In this document: positions 18,269 to 28,347 of the stretch, piece by piece
How the letters are laid out: the number at the start of each line of letters is the position of its first letter
Position numbering within the stretch: the stretch's first letter is position 1
DNA from: Devosia limi DSM 17137
GTDB lineage: Bacteria > Pseudomonadota > Alphaproteobacteria > Rhizobiales > Devosiaceae
Assembly: GCF_900128975.1 (NCBI RefSeq)
Contig: NZ_FQVC01000003.1
Coordinates: forward strand, 351,606-415,605
Reading direction: 5' to 3'
Length of the DNA stretch: 64,000 nucleotides
Made by a program: the position numbers and the translations under genes
The notes under the pieces: generated by a model
The model's database searches: none
Told to the model about the DNA's origin: nothing
What the model saw: only the letters and a program-made list of their open reading frames with translations

Positions 18269-19174
18269 TTAGCCGCCGATAGTCGCCTTGCGGGCGTCGA
18301 TCACGGGCTGGTAGAAGCTCGGATCGACCTCGACATAGCCGTTGTAATCACCGGCCTGGGCGGCGCGGAAGCAGTCGTAATTGGTTTCCGGCAAGGCCTT
18401 GAGGAATGCTTCGATCTTGTCCTTTGTGCCCTGGTCCAGGCTCGAGCGCAGCACGATGGGACCGTTCGGGATCAGCGGCGACTTCCACACTTCCACCACG
18501 TCCTCCATGTCGAGCATGCCCTTGTCGACCATCGAGCGGATATTGCCCGAAGTGTAGCCCTCCATGAACTCGCCCACACCCGACCCCCAGGTCACGCCGG
18601 CGTCGAACTGGCCGTCCAGCACGGCGAGAACGTTGTTCTCGTGGCCGCCGCCAAAACCGGTTTCGGAAAAGTATTCCGCAACGGGCATGCCGATATCGTT
18701 GGGCAGGGCCACGACCGGGATCAGATAGCCCGAAGTGGAGTCCGGATCGGCGAAGCCGAGCTTCTTGCCCTTCATGTCTTCCAGGGTCGTGATGCCGCTG
18801 TCCTTGCGGGCCAGCATCACCGAATAATAACCGGTGGCGCCGTCAGTCTGTTCGGTGGTCAGGATCGGCTCGACCGCATTCGGGTCCTGCAGATAGATCG
18901 CGGCATAGGCAGAGGCGCCCAGCTCGGCATAGTCGAGCGTGCCGCCCAAAAGACCCTGAATCACGCCATTATAGTCGGCGGCCGGGAACAGCTGCACATC
19001 CGAAAAGCCGAGTTCGGCCTTCATCAGGTCGACCAGGCACTGGTTATCACGCAGGCGGTCGGCCTCGTTCTCGCCGCCGAGAAGGCCAATACGCAGGACA
19101 TTGTCCTGCGCGAAGACGGCAGTAGTCATGGTCAAGGCCACGGAGGCCAGCAGGATCGTGCGGATCGCGGTCAT
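18269..19174 (-). CDS. phnD: Phosphonate/phosphate ABC substrate-binding protein PhnD
   Basis: A 301-residue periplasmic binding protein with a clear signal peptide (MTAIRTILLASVALTMTTAV, cut after V-F-A). It has the PhnD-type pattern: IGLLGGENEADRLR near the start, YAELGASAYAAIYL and FADPDSTSGYLIPV, where the D-S-T-S-G-Y loop contacts the phosphoryl oxygens. The start at 19174 was chosen for the signal peptide; the longer frame overlaps phnC. Likely ligands are phosphonates, phosphate or phosphite. Confidence 0.9.
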   Translation of the reverse strand: MTAIRTILLASVALTMTTAVFAQDNVLRIGLLGGENEADRLRDNQCLVDLMKAELGFSDVQLFPAADYNGVIQGLLGGTLDYAELGASAYAAIYLQDPNAVEPILTTEQTDGATGYYSVMLARKDSGITTLEDMKGKKLGFADPDSTSGYLIPVVALPNDIGMPVAEYFSETGFGGGHENNVLAVLDGQFDAGVTWGSGVGEFMEGYTSGNIRSMVDKGMLDMEDVVEVWKSPLIPNGPIVLRSSLDQGTKDKIEAFLKALPETNYDCFRAAQAGDYNGYVEVDPSFYQPVIDARKATIGG

Positions 19175-19239
19175 GAATATCTTCCTTTGGTGACGCGGGT
19201 TGGTCGGCAGACCCGACAGATGCGGGCCGCGGAACGTCG

Positions 19240-20058
19240 TTACGGTGCCGTGCTGGCAACCGGGGATTTGATTGAGAGGGGCGATATCGACGTCGAAGTC
19301 AGCGCTTCCGAAAAAGCTTCCTTCAAACCATCGGCGCCATAGATGGTGCGCGCCACGTCGGTGGTCAGTTCGTCCGGCGTGCCGTCGAACACCACCTTGC
19401 CTGCCGCCATGCCGACGATGCGCTCGCAATAGGCGCGCGCGGTGTCCAGGGTATGCAGGTTGGTAATCACGGTAATGCCGTCGGCATTGATGTCGCGCAG
19501 GCTGTCCATCACGATCTGCGCATTACGCGGATCGAGGCTGGCGATGGGCTCGTCGGCCAGGATCATTTTGGGATTTTGCATAAGCGCGCGCGCAATCGCG
19601 ACACGCTGCTGCTGGCCGCCCGACAGGGTCTGCGCCCACTGCATCGCCGTCGGCGCGATGTCGAGCCGCTCCAACGCCTTGAGGGCGGCGAGCTGCTCGT
19701 CCCCACTAAACAGGCCCAGCAGATTGAGCAGCGGGTTGCGCCCGTTGAGCCGGCCGAGCATCACATTGGTGATCACATCGAGGCGCGGCACCAGGTTGAA
19801 TTGCTGGAAGATCATGGCGCAGTCCCGCTGCCAGCTTCGCAGCGCCTGACCGCGCAGCTCGGAGGTGCGAACGCCATCGCACTCCATATGGCCCGAGGAA
19901 ACATCGGCAAGGCGGTTGATCATGCGCAACAGGGTTGATTTGCCGGCGCCTGAGCGCCCGATGATCCCAACCATCTGCCCCTGTGGGATGTCCAGGCTTA
20001 CGCCGTTCACGGCGAGCTTGTCGCCGAAACGCCTCGACACATTCATGATACGCAGCAT
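19240..20058 (-). CDS. phnC: Phosphonate/phosphate ABC ATP-binding protein PhnC
   Basis: A 272-residue ATPase with Walker [13 protein letters not shown], signature [14 protein letters not shown], Walker [14 protein letters not shown] and N-L-H-T-L-D in the switch position, all typical of PhnC. First gene of the phnC-D-E-E unit, with a three-unit Pho box 46 bases upstream. Its 3' end is 65 bases before phnD. Confidence 0.93.
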   Translation of the reverse strand: MLRIMNVSRRFGDKLAVNGVSLDIPQGQMVGIIGRSGAGKSTLLRMINRLADVSSGHMECDGVRTSELRGQALRSWQRDCAMIFQQFNLVPRLDVITNVMLGRLNGRNPLLNLLGLFSGDEQLAALKALERLDIAPTAMQWAQTLSGGQQQRVAIARALMQNPKMILADEPIASLDPRNAQIVMDSLRDINADGITVITNLHTLDTARAYCERIVGMAAGKVVFDGTPDELTTDVARTIYGADGLKEAFSEALTSTSISPLSIKSPVASTAP

Positions 20059-20103
20059 GGATTGCTCCCAGGCCCAGACTAATGGGAGCGATGCCTATGG
20101 TGC

Positions 20104-20136
20104 CGGGGTGAAGCTATGATGTCGTCGCCATGACAG
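20104..20136 (-). promoter_or_regulatory. Candidate Pho box upstream of the first phnC
   Basis: On the minus strand the 11-bp units are CTGTCATGGCG, ACGACATCATA and GCTTCACCCCG. The first has a perfect CTGTCAT; the second keeps GACAT and the third TCAC. The site lies 46-78 bases upstream of phnC. Confidence 0.7.
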
Positions 20137-20234
20137 ATTGATGAAGGCGCCGCGCCGGCGGCGGCACCGCGACCTCGGCCAGATCCGCCCATACCGGCTG
20201 CGGCTGCCTATCGCCCAGGAGTGAGCGTACTCGC

Positions 20235-23200
20235 CTATTCGGCTGGCTCTGGCGCCGCGTTTGCCGCGTCCAGTTCCCGCTCCAACCGGGCCTCTTCCGC
20301 GGCCTTTGGCTTGGAGAACCGGGCCAGCAGCAGATAGGCCACCGGGGTCAGATACAGCGTTGAGATCGCAGCAAAGCTCAGCCCCCCAACCATGACCCAG
20401 CCGAGCGCCGACCGCGCCTCGGCGCCGGCGCCGCTGGCCAGCACGAGCGGCAATCCCCCCAGGATTGTGGCGATCATCGTCATCATCACCGGCCGCAACC
20501 GGATGTTGGACGCCTGCTCGATCGCCTCAGGCACCGATAATCCCTTGTCGCGCAGCTGATTGGCAAACTCGACGATCAGGATGCCGTTCTTGGCCATGAT
20601 CCCCACCACCAGCACCAGCCCAATCTGGCTGAAAATGTTGAGACTGCCCCCTGTTGCCAGCAATGCGTAGAGCGCTGCCGCCACCCCAAAAGGCACGGTG
20701 GTCATCACAATGACAGCGCTCCACACGCTTTCGAACTGCGCCGCCAACACCAGCAGGATGATCACGAGTGCGAAACCGAAAGTGATGAATAGCCCATTGC
20801 TGGCTTCGCCCAGGGTCTTGGCTTCGGCCAGCGGAACGATCGACGTGCCTTCGGGCAGGATCGGCCGGGCCAGCTCCAGCATCTGGTAATAGGCATCCCC
20901 CAGGGCCAGCCCATCATCCAGGCTGGCCGTCACCGGCACCGCGCGTCGCTGTTGCTCCCGGCGCAACGAGGGCGGCACCGCAGCTTCAACGATAGTGGCA
21001 ATGGTCGACATCGGCACATAACGGCCGTCGCCGGTCTTGACGAACAGACTCTCGAGATCGCGCGGATCATTGACCGGATTGCTGGTCGAGATCATCCGCA
21101 CCGTATAGCTGGAATCATTGATGAACACGGTGCCGATATCGCTGCCGTCGATCATCGCCTGCATGGTGGTGGCGAGGCCATTGATATCGATTCCAAGCGC
21201 GTCGGCCTTGGTCCGGTCGACCGTCAGGGTAAGCTGAGGCTGGGTGGTGTCGAAATTGACCGTCACCCGCCCGAACCGTCCATCGTCCTGCAGCAGTTCT
21301 GAAATCTGGTTGGCGGTATCAGCCAGCACCGTATAGTCCGAACCGACCACCGCGAATTGCAGGCCGGAACCGCCGCCGCGAATGCCCAGACTATTGCCTT
21401 GCCCGACCGATGCGCGCACGCCGGGCACCTGCGCCATCAGCACATTGATATCATTGGCGATCTGCTGCTGGCTGCGCTCCCGCTCGCCCCAGGGTGCCAG
21501 TGTCAGGGTCAACCAACCTCCACTGCCCCAGCCCGACAGGACGAAGATCGAGCGCACCTCACCACTGTCGACAAATGGCTGCAGCATGGCTTCGACCCGG
21601 GTCAATTGGGTGCGGATATAGTCGAGGCTCACCGTATTGGGCGCCTGGATACGCAACTGTATCTGCGAGCGATCCTCGGGGGGGGTGATTTCCTGGCGCA
21701 GCTGGCCATAGACGAAATAGGACGACCCGGCGAACAACAGCGCGACCAGCACCACGACAAAAGGATTGGCCAGCGCCAGCTTCAGCGTCACCCTGTAGGC
21801 CGTCGCAAACTTGCTCCCGACGGCACGGAATACGCCCCGGTGCTGCGAGCGATTGCTCGTCTTGAGCAGGCGCGAGGCCAACATTGGCCCCATCGATAAG
21901 GCCACCACGGAGCTCAGCAACACGGCGATGGCCAGGGTAAAGCCGAACTCGCGGAACAGCCGCCCGGTTTGACCGCTGAGGAACGACAGTGGAATGAACA
22001 CCGCGGCCAGGGTCAGCGTAGTTGCGACCACCGCAAAGAACACTTCCTGCGTGCCCAACACCGCCGCAGCGCGTGGCCCGGCGCCCATATTTTTGCGGCG
22101 CACGATATTTTCCAGCACCACGATGGCATCGTCCACCACCAGCCCGGTCGCCAGAACCAGCGCCAGCAGCGTGATGATGTTGAGCGAGAACCCTGCCAGA
22201 TAGATGCCGGCTACGGCCCCGAGCAGCGCAATCGGCATGGCCAGCGCTGGCACAATTGTGGCGCGCCAATCGAGCAGGAATAAAAAGATGATCCCCACCA
22301 CCACGACCAGCGACACGATCAGTGCAATCTGGACCTCATGCAGGGCACCGTCGATGAATACGGCATCATCGCTCGACACCTTGATCGTGACCCCTTCGGG
22401 CAACGTTTCGTTCAGCGTCTCGACAGCGGCGTGAATCCCTTTCGATATCTCGATCGTATTGGACTGCGCCTGCCGCACGATGCCCAGCCCGATGCCCGGC
22501 TTGCCATCGGAGCGCAGCGACGACGTGCTGGCCGCTGCATCGAACACCACCGTCGCCACATCGCCCAAAAGCGTGCGGTCCTTGATGATAATCGCCTCGA
22601 AATCGGCGGGAGTCGTCACCTCCGAAATCGCCCGCACAGTAATGTTCTGGTTCGGCCCGTTGATCGAGCCAGCCGGCGTATCGAAGGCGATGGTGGACAG
22701 CGCGGTGCGCACATCGGCCACGGTCAGCCCAAGGCTGGCCAGCTTGAGCGGATCGACATCCACCTCGAACGCCGTGTTGCGGGTGCCATAGACCTGAACT
22801 TCCGCTACCCCATCCACCGCACCGAGCCGTTCCGAGATCACATCATCGACCAGCGCGCTGAGTTCGGCCACCGACATGGTATCGGAAGTCACGGCCAGCT
22901 GGATCACCGCCTGCGCGTCGCTATCGGCTTTGAAGATGGTTGGCGTTTCAACGCCATCCGGCAAACTGCGCGTGGTGCGGCTCAGCGCATCGCGCACGTC
23001 CGAGGTGGCGACATCGAGGTTGACGCCGTCGGAGAACTCCAGCGTTACCCGGCTCTGTCCATTGAACGAGCTGGACGAAATCCCGGTGACGCCCTGCACC
23101 CGCGCCACCGCCCCTTCGACCACCGCGGTGACTTCGCGATCGATGGTTTCCGCCGCCGCCCCCGGGAAACTGGTCGATATCGAAATTACCGGCCGCTCGA

Positions 23201-23348
23201 CGCTGGGCAGTTCACGTACTTCCACGCCCAGCAAGGCAGCCAGTCCGGCGACCACGATCATCGCATTGATCACCACCGCCAGCACCGGCCGACGCACGAA
23301 CAGCGCCGCCAGGCTGCCACCGCGTTCGTTCTTTTGGGCAATCGACAT
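20235..23348 (-). CDS. RND efflux pump inner-membrane subunit (HAE1/AcrB-like)
   Basis: A 1037-residue proton-driven transporter with two repeats of a large periplasmic loop and six helices. The proton-relay Asp pair in TM4 is present (ATGLVVDDAIVVLENI), as are the other RND signatures: FPGAAAETID near the N-terminus, VVGIMAKNGILIVEF in TM10 and RLRPVMMTMIATILGG. It follows the adaptor gene by 11 bases on the same strand. No outer-membrane TolC partner or TetR regulator is adjacent. The substrate is unknown. The gap to the phnC promoter is short and unremarkable. Confidence 0.93.
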   Translation of the reverse strand: MSIAQKNERGGSLAALFVRRPVLAVVINAMIVVAGLAALLGVEVRELPSVERPVISISTSFPGAAAETIDREVTAVVEGAVARVQGVTGISSSSFNGQSRVTLEFSDGVNLDVATSDVRDALSRTTRSLPDGVETPTIFKADSDAQAVIQLAVTSDTMSVAELSALVDDVISERLGAVDGVAEVQVYGTRNTAFEVDVDPLKLASLGLTVADVRTALSTIAFDTPAGSINGPNQNITVRAISEVTTPADFEAIIIKDRTLLGDVATVVFDAAASTSSLRSDGKPGIGLGIVRQAQSNTIEISKGIHAAVETLNETLPEGVTIKVSSDDAVFIDGALHEVQIALIVSLVVVVGIIFLFLLDWRATIVPALAMPIALLGAVAGIYLAGFSLNIITLLALVLATGLVVDDAIVVLENIVRRKNMGAGPRAAAVLGTQEVFFAVVATTLTLAAVFIPLSFLSGQTGRLFREFGFTLAIAVLLSSVVALSMGPMLASRLLKTSNRSQHRGVFRAVGSKFATAYRVTLKLALANPFVVVLVALLFAGSSYFVYGQLRQEITPPEDRSQIQLRIQAPNTVSLDYIRTQLTRVEAMLQPFVDSGEVRSIFVLSGWGSGGWLTLTLAPWGERERSQQQIANDINVLMAQVPGVRASVGQGNSLGIRGGGSGLQFAVVGSDYTVLADTANQISELLQDDGRFGRVTVNFDTTQPQLTLTVDRTKADALGIDINGLATTMQAMIDGSDIGTVFINDSSYTVRMISTSNPVNDPRDLESLFVKTGDGRYVPMSTIATIVEAAVPPSLRREQQRRAVPVTASLDDGLALGDAYYQMLELARPILPEGTSIVPLAEAKTLGEASNGLFITFGFALVIILLVLAAQFESVWSAVIVMTTVPFGVAAALYALLATGGSLNIFSQIGLVLVVGIMAKNGILIVEFANQLRDKGLSVPEAIEQASNIRLRPVMMTMIATILGGLPLVLASGAGAEARSALGWVMVGGLSFAAISTLYLTPVAYLLLARFSKPKAAEEARLERELDAANAAPEPAE

Positions 23349-23359
23349 GGAATTGTCCT

Positions 23360-24535
23360 TTAGTTTGCGGCGGTGGGTTCGGCTTGATCCGGGTTGCCAT
23401 CCGGCCCATCGAGCAGGGCAACGTCGGCGCCTTCGCTGAGCTGCAGGATACCTTCGGTAATGATTGCATCACCCGGCCGCAGATCCCCCCGCACCAGCAC
23501 GCCATCGCTATTGCGCTGCACGATTTCTGCCATCACGCGCGTGGCTTTTCCGGCATCATATTTCCAGACATACGAGCCCGCCGCCGACCACAGGATGGCC
23601 AGCGGGTTGACCGTGGGATACTGCTCGCCGGGAAAATTGAGTGCCACCGAAAACGACATGCCGGCGCGCAGGGCGCGGTCGGCATTGGGAATTTCCGCCT
23701 GCACCTGCAGCGTTCTGCTGGCCGGCTCGATCCGGTTATCGATGGCGCTGACCTCACCGGCAAAGCTGCGGCCAGGCAGTGCAACCGCCGTTACCGTGAC
23801 CGGAGCTCCAGGGGCAATGGTTGCCGCGTAGCGTTCGGGCACCCAGAAGTCGACGAGGATCGAGGACGTATCGTCGATGGTGGTGACTGTGGTCTGCGCC
23901 GTCACATAATTGCCGGGCGTCACCCGGATCAGGCCGACCGTCCCGGCAATGGGGCTGGTCATGGTGCGGCGTGCCAGCGCCACCTGGGCATTGCGCAGTT
24001 CCAGATCGGCATTGGCAGCCGCCAATTGGGCTGCCGTCAACGCAGTTGTGGCCACCAGGCTTGAGCTGGCCAGACCTTCCGTCCGGGCCAATGTGGCGCT
24101 CGCATCATCGGCTGCCAGCTTGGCACGATCATAGGCAATCTGCTCGGCATCGGAATCCAGCCGCGCAATGATATCGCCAACAGCGACCACCTGGCCGGGG
24201 CGCACCAGCACCTCCGCCAGATTACCCCCGACCGGCGACGACACCGTCACCGACCGCGATGCAGTGCCTTCGCCGATCGCGTTGAGGGTGGCATTGATGG
24301 TGGCAAGCGTCACCGGGGTGGTCACGACGTTGGTCTGCCGCCCTGCCCCGCCCGGGCGGGCACCCACGCCACCAGCCGGCCGCCCAGCGGGTCGCGCCTT
24401 CTCTGGCGCGGGAGCGCCGAAAGGCAGCGCGATCCCGTAATTGGCCAGTGTGGCGGTCGAACCGGGGACAAAGAAGATCCAGGCGGCAGCTGCCGCAGCC
24501 AGAACAACAAGGGACGCCACGAACTGCCGTATCAA
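23360..24535 (-). CDS. RND efflux periplasmic adaptor (membrane fusion protein)
   Basis: A 391-residue HlyD/AcrA-type adaptor. One N-terminal helix (VASLVVLAAAAAAWIFFV) anchors it. A Gly/Arg/Pro-rich linker follows, then the lipoyl-like half-motifs (SPVGGNLAEVLVRPGQVVAVGDIIARLDS and SPIAGTVGLIRVTPGNYV) on either side of an alpha-helical hairpin, with a C-terminal beta-barrel and membrane-proximal domain. It is first in a two-gene unit with the pump. About 150 bases upstream, before the MYG1-family gene, hold no recognisable gene. Confidence 0.92.
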   Translation of the reverse strand: MIRQFVASLVVLAAAAAAWIFFVPGSTATLANYGIALPFGAPAPEKARPAGRPAGGVGARPGGAGRQTNVVTTPVTLATINATLNAIGEGTASRSVTVSSPVGGNLAEVLVRPGQVVAVGDIIARLDSDAEQIAYDRAKLAADDASATLARTEGLASSSLVATTALTAAQLAAANADLELRNAQVALARRTMTSPIAGTVGLIRVTPGNYVTAQTTVTTIDDTSSILVDFWVPERYAATIAPGAPVTVTAVALPGRSFAGEVSAIDNRIEPASRTLQVQAEIPNADRALRAGMSFSVALNFPGEQYPTVNPLAILWSAAGSYVWKYDAGKATRVMAEIVQRNSDGVLVRGDLRPGDAIITEGILQLSEGADVALLDGPDGNPDQAEPTAAN

Positions 24536-24684
24536 GCGCGGAACCTCAGATTAGCAATGCAAAAGGGCCGGCGAACCGACGAACACCGACAAATCCTAAC
24601 AGCGCCGAACCTCGCCGCACATTACAATACGGTAAGGTCACGCAGCTGTGGGCTCACAAGGCGGCCGCAGCAGCCGCCAGCGCG

Positions 24685-25614
24685 TTAGCTGCCGGCGGCC
24701 TCGGCCTCCACGACCGCCAACCCTGCCATTGCCAGCGCAGCTTCGCGAGTTTTGGCGGCGGCAATGAAGCGGCCATTGTGACAGAAGCTGGCCCCAACAA
24801 CGCCACTTGCCAGCTCGAGATCACCATTGGTCAGGCCGGCCCAGGCCGCTGGCAGATCGGCACGAACCTCAAACCCCTCATCGGCGCTGCGGATTGTCGC
24901 CAGGCACCAATCCTTGTCGCGCGGGTGCACTACGAACAGCAGGTGATCGGCACCCGCCTTAATGATGGCGGGACGGAATGGCATGCCCATGGGCAGCTCC
25001 AGAACGCGCGCCGGCCCGGCATCGATAATGGCCTGCTCCACCAAGCTCTCCGCCCGGAGCTTTGCTGCGCTCCGGGCGACCCGCGCCTCGACAAAGCTGC
25101 GGGCAATCGTCAGCGCCATCTGGAACGCCTCGTCTTCTGCGGCCGGATCGGTCTCGTCAAACACCGGTTTGAGCGTTTCCAGCAAGGCTGGCAATGTCAG
25201 CCCTGCCAGAGGTCCGGCAATCGATGGGCTGAGCGCCCCATTGTCCACCAGATCGATCGGCAGCACGAAGCCCGCATCGAACGAAGTATGGACCAGTTCG
25301 ATGTGGGCCCCCGGCAGCCCCGAGGCGACAAGGTAAGCCCGGCCGTAGTGCTTCCAGATCAAGCCGAACGAGGAATAGGGCTGCCCGTCATCGCGCAGGG
25401 GCGCGCCGCGCTGGTGGTGGTCAAAGATCTGCGCCGCCGCGTCATAGGCGCCACCCACATCATAAATGATCCGGTCCGTCCCGGCTGTAATCCACTCCGG
25501 CGCCCGGCTGCGGACAATCCGCGCCTGTGGAAATAACCGGGTCAGGATGACGCTGGACAGCAATTCATCGGCATGGAAGCCACCGGAATGGGTGACGAGG
25601 AAATCTGGATTCAT
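24685..25614 (-). CDS. MYG1 family protein (DHH-type phosphoesterase/nuclease)
   Basis: A 309-residue protein of the UPF0160/MYG1 family, related to the DHH phosphoesterases. Metal-binding segments are visible: THSGGFHADELLSS near the start, DVGG and FDHHQRG (the D-H-H motif), with GGFEVRADLPAAW-like family signatures near the C-terminus. Eukaryotic MYG1 is a 3'-5' RNA exonuclease; the bacterial role is not established. It seems to be transcribed alone. Confidence 0.85.
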   Translation of the reverse strand: MNPDFLVTHSGGFHADELLSSVILTRLFPQARIVRSRAPEWITAGTDRIIYDVGGAYDAAAQIFDHHQRGAPLRDDGQPYSSFGLIWKHYGRAYLVASGLPGAHIELVHTSFDAGFVLPIDLVDNGALSPSIAGPLAGLTLPALLETLKPVFDETDPAAEDEAFQMALTIARSFVEARVARSAAKLRAESLVEQAIIDAGPARVLELPMGMPFRPAIIKAGADHLLFVVHPRDKDWCLATIRSADEGFEVRADLPAAWAGLTNGDLELASGVVGASFCHNGRFIAAAKTREAALAMAGLAVVEAEAAGS

Positions 25615-25806
25615 GCCCTAATACGCCCTGTTGCTCGCGGATGCTCCGCTTGGTGTCGCCCCCCAGATACCCATTGCTGCCCGTCGCCTCAACCCGCAAT
25701 TTCCAAGCCAGACCTGCCCGGACTTGCCAATGAGCTGCAGGCCAGGCCCCGGGCACTGAGTTATCGGAAATGACCCCGGCTTGACATTCATCGTGTTGCA
25801 TTCAAT

Positions 25807-25827
25807 AGTTCGGTCAGTCACCGAACT
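25807..25827. promoter_or_regulatory. Palindromic operator before the ROK regulator
   Basis: AGTTCGGT, CAGTC, ACCGAACT: a perfect 8+8 inverted repeat of 21 bases that ends 16 bases before the chosen GTG start. Its position suggests autoregulation of the ROK operon. Confidence 0.65.
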
Positions 25828-25843
25828 AATTAGGACAGACCGT

Positions 25844-27058
25844 GTGAGCCAGGCCATTCGAATCTCGCGTCAGTTTTCACTGCGCTCTGTCATGGAAGCC
25901 ATCGTGCAGGGCGGTCCGGTTTCGCGCGCCTCGATTGCCAAGCAGACCGGGCTCTCCAAACAGACTATTTCCGAGATCGTTCGCCAACTCGAGGATGAGG
26001 GCTGGGTTCGCGAGACCGGCCGCACCAGCGGACATGTCGGGCGGACGGCCGTGACCTATGAGCTGATCCCATCGGCAGCCTATATCGTCGCTGTCGATCT
26101 GGGGGGAACCAAGGTACGGGTCGCTGTATGCGACCTGTCGAGCCATGTCTTTGCCGAGGACAGTGAGCCCACCCATCCCGGCGGCGGACAGGCCATTGTC
26201 GAGCAGATCGCATCGCTGTGCTGGCGAGTAGCGGAAAAAGGCGGCGTGCCACGCGAGAAGCTGCGCATCGCCGTCGTGGGGGCGCCCGGTGCGCCCCAGG
26301 CAGATACGGGCCGCGTGCTCCTGGCGCCCAACATTGCCGGATTCGATCAGATGGACGTCGCCGGGTCCCTGGAAACCGCTCTTGGCTTCGACGTCATGCT
26401 GGAAAACGACGTCAATCTGGCCGTGCTCGGAGAAAGCTGGCTCGGCGCCGGCCAGGGCATCGACAATCTGGCCTTCATCGCCCTGGGCACCGGCGTCGGC
26501 AGCGGGCTCATGCTCAATGGCCAACTGGTTCGCGGCGCCAGCAATGCGGCGGGCGAGCTGGGCTTCCTCCCGTTTGGCGCTGATCCGTTTGAACCGGAAT
26601 CGCTGCGCGCTGGCGCCTATGAGCGCAAGGTCGCCTCCCTCGGCATTGTCGCGCGTTATCGCGAGCTGGCCGGGCACGACGCCACCGTCCCTGCCATTTT
26701 CGAACGTGCCAATACCGGCGATTCCAATGCCGCCACGGTACTGGATGAGACGGCGCGCTATCTCGCCCGTGGCATTGGCGCAATTGCGGCCATAGCCAAC
26801 CCGGAAAAGGTCATCCTGGGCGGCTCGATTGGCGCCCGGCCAGAGCTGGTCGAGCGCGTTCGCCAGGTGCTGCCGCTGTGCTTCCCCTACACAGTACAGG
26901 TCGAGGCCAGCGTCCTTGGCAATCACGCAGCGCTGGTTGGCGCCGCCGCCATCGGTCTCAGCCACCTGCACAATGCACTATTTGGCGCCGATTCCCCGGA
27001 ATCGCGGATTTCTCTGCCCCCTGCCAACGCCGTCTCGATGCGTGAGGTGTTGCTGTGA
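25844..27058 (+). CDS. ROK family transcriptional regulator
   Basis: A 404-residue repressor-type protein. The N-terminal winged helix (VSRASIAKQTGLSKQTISEIV) binds DNA, and the C-terminal ROK domain has the phosphate-loop motif DLGGTKVRVAV. The usual ROK zinc motif (C-x-C-G-x-x-G-C) is missing: the region after GELGFLPFGAD has no cysteines, so it is probably a pure sensor. I chose GTG at 25844, eight bases after AGGA; starting at 25781 would put the palindrome inside the gene. The stop overlaps the start of the peptidase gene. First gene of the 25.8-33.6 kb operon. Confidence 0.88.
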   Translation: MSQAIRISRQFSLRSVMEAIVQGGPVSRASIAKQTGLSKQTISEIVRQLEDEGWVRETGRTSGHVGRTAVTYELIPSAAYIVAVDLGGTKVRVAVCDLSSHVFAEDSEPTHPGGGQAIVEQIASLCWRVAEKGGVPREKLRIAVVGAPGAPQADTGRVLLAPNIAGFDQMDVAGSLETALGFDVMLENDVNLAVLGESWLGAGQGIDNLAFIALGTGVGSGLMLNGQLVRGASNAAGELGFLPFGADPFEPESLRAGAYERKVASLGIVARYRELAGHDATVPAIFERANTGDSNAATVLDETARYLARGIGAIAAIANPEKVILGGSIGARPELVERVRQVLPLCFPYTVQVEASVLGNHAALVGAAAIGLSHLHNALFGADSPESRISLPPANAVSMREVLL

Positions 27059-28320
27059 GTCCCCTGCCCGCACTCCAGGCGCGTCTGCAGGCCGCCCTTG
27101 ATCGGGACGATGCCATCGCCTTGCTACGGGGCGCCATTGGCAAGAACAGCATCACCGGCAACGAAGCCAATATGGTTGGCTATCTGCAGGACGAAATGCA
27201 GCAGCGCGGCCTTACTGCCGTCGAGACCGCCGAATTCGCGCCCGGCCGCCCCAATGTCTGGGGTCACCGGGCCGGCGGCGGCGGCGGCCCGCGCCTGCAA
27301 TTCATCGGCCATACCGATACCGTCCATGTCGACGGCTGGCATGAGCACTGGGCCGGAGACCCCCGCCAAGATCCGTTCGCTGCCCCGATCATCGACGGTC
27401 ACATCTGGGGGCGCGGTGCCGGAGACCTCAAGGCCGGCATCTGCACCAGCCTCGCCGCCCTGTCGTTGCTGGACCGCGCCGGGATTCGCCTCAAAGGGGA
27501 CGTGGCCCTGGCCTTTGTCGGTGACGAAGAAAGCGGACAGCCCGGGAGCGGCATCTCGGCCGGCATCAAGGATTATGTCGGCCGCATCGAGGCCGGCACT
27601 ATCGCGCGGCCCGATTTCTGCGTCTATGTCGAACCCACCCGCCTGGCGGTCTATCCCGCCCAGATTGGCTTCCTGATCGCCGACATCGCGGTCACGGGAA
27701 AATCCGCCTATTTCGGCGTCCCCGAACTCGGTCACGACGCGCTCAAGGCCAGCCACGCCATCATGACGGCGCTGTGGGCACATTCGGATGATGTTTCGGC
27801 CCGCGCCGAGCATGATCTGGTCGGCCGCGGCTTCCTGCTGATCACGACTCTGCAGGGCGGTGGCTTTATCGCCGTGCCGGAGGCCTGCACGCTCTCGCTG
27901 ATCCGCAAGCTGCTGCCCGGAGAATCACTGGATGCTGCCGCAGCCGAGCTTGAAGCCGTGATTCGCGGCGCCATCGCTGACCCCGCCATTACCGTTTCGA
28001 TCACCTACCCGGCCGGCCGCGACCATCCGCTTGGTGGCACCGCTGCCGAAGTCGACATGACCCATCCGGCGGTGACCCAGCTCAGCCAGGCCGTTGCCGC
28101 CGCCATGCCGGGACGCGGAGCGCTCGAGGGGGCGCCGTTCTGGTCGGAAAGCCCGTTCCTGGTCAATCGCCTGGGCATCCCGGCGGTTTATTGCGCGCCG
28201 GGCGACATCCGCAACTGCCACACGTTTGAGGAACGCGTCAGCGTCGAGGAATACCTCGCTGGCATCGTGGCCTTCGCCTGCTTCATCGCCCTCTATTGCG
28301 GCGTCGAAGACGAGATCTAG
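27055..28320 (+). CDS. M20 family peptidase/amidohydrolase (ArgE/DapE-like)
   Basis: A 421-residue dinuclear-zinc hydrolase. Metal and catalytic residues are in place: FIGHTDTVHVD (His and Asp), GRGAGDLKAG (bridging Asp), GDEESG (catalytic and metal Glu), YVEPT and the C-terminal NCHTFEE histidine. The insert between the metal segments matches the M20 dimerisation domain. The GTG start overlaps the ROK stop, so the two are coupled. Substrates in this family are N-acyl amino acids, dipeptides or carbamoyl compounds; the linkage to an importer and a YhfX protein suggests that it deacylates or cleaves the imported compound. This is inference. Confidence 0.88.
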   Translation: MSPLPALQARLQAALDRDDAIALLRGAIGKNSITGNEANMVGYLQDEMQQRGLTAVETAEFAPGRPNVWGHRAGGGGGPRLQFIGHTDTVHVDGWHEHWAGDPRQDPFAAPIIDGHIWGRGAGDLKAGICTSLAALSLLDRAGIRLKGDVALAFVGDEESGQPGSGISAGIKDYVGRIEAGTIARPDFCVYVEPTRLAVYPAQIGFLIADIAVTGKSAYFGVPELGHDALKASHAIMTALWAHSDDVSARAEHDLVGRGFLLITTLQGGGFIAVPEACTLSLIRKLLPGESLDAAAAELEAVIRGAIADPAITVSITYPAGRDHPLGGTAAEVDMTHPAVTQLSQAVAAAMPGRGALEGAPFWSESPFLVNRLGIPAVYCAPGDIRNCHTFEERVSVEEYLAGIVAFACFIALYCGVEDEI

Positions 28321-28347
28321 GGAACTGCACTTCAAGGGAGAACGAGA

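Noticed and set aside
25781..25843. A longer ROK protein starting at 25781.
   Set aside because: This would place the 21-bp palindrome inside the coding region; the GTG at 25844 has a good ribosome-binding site.
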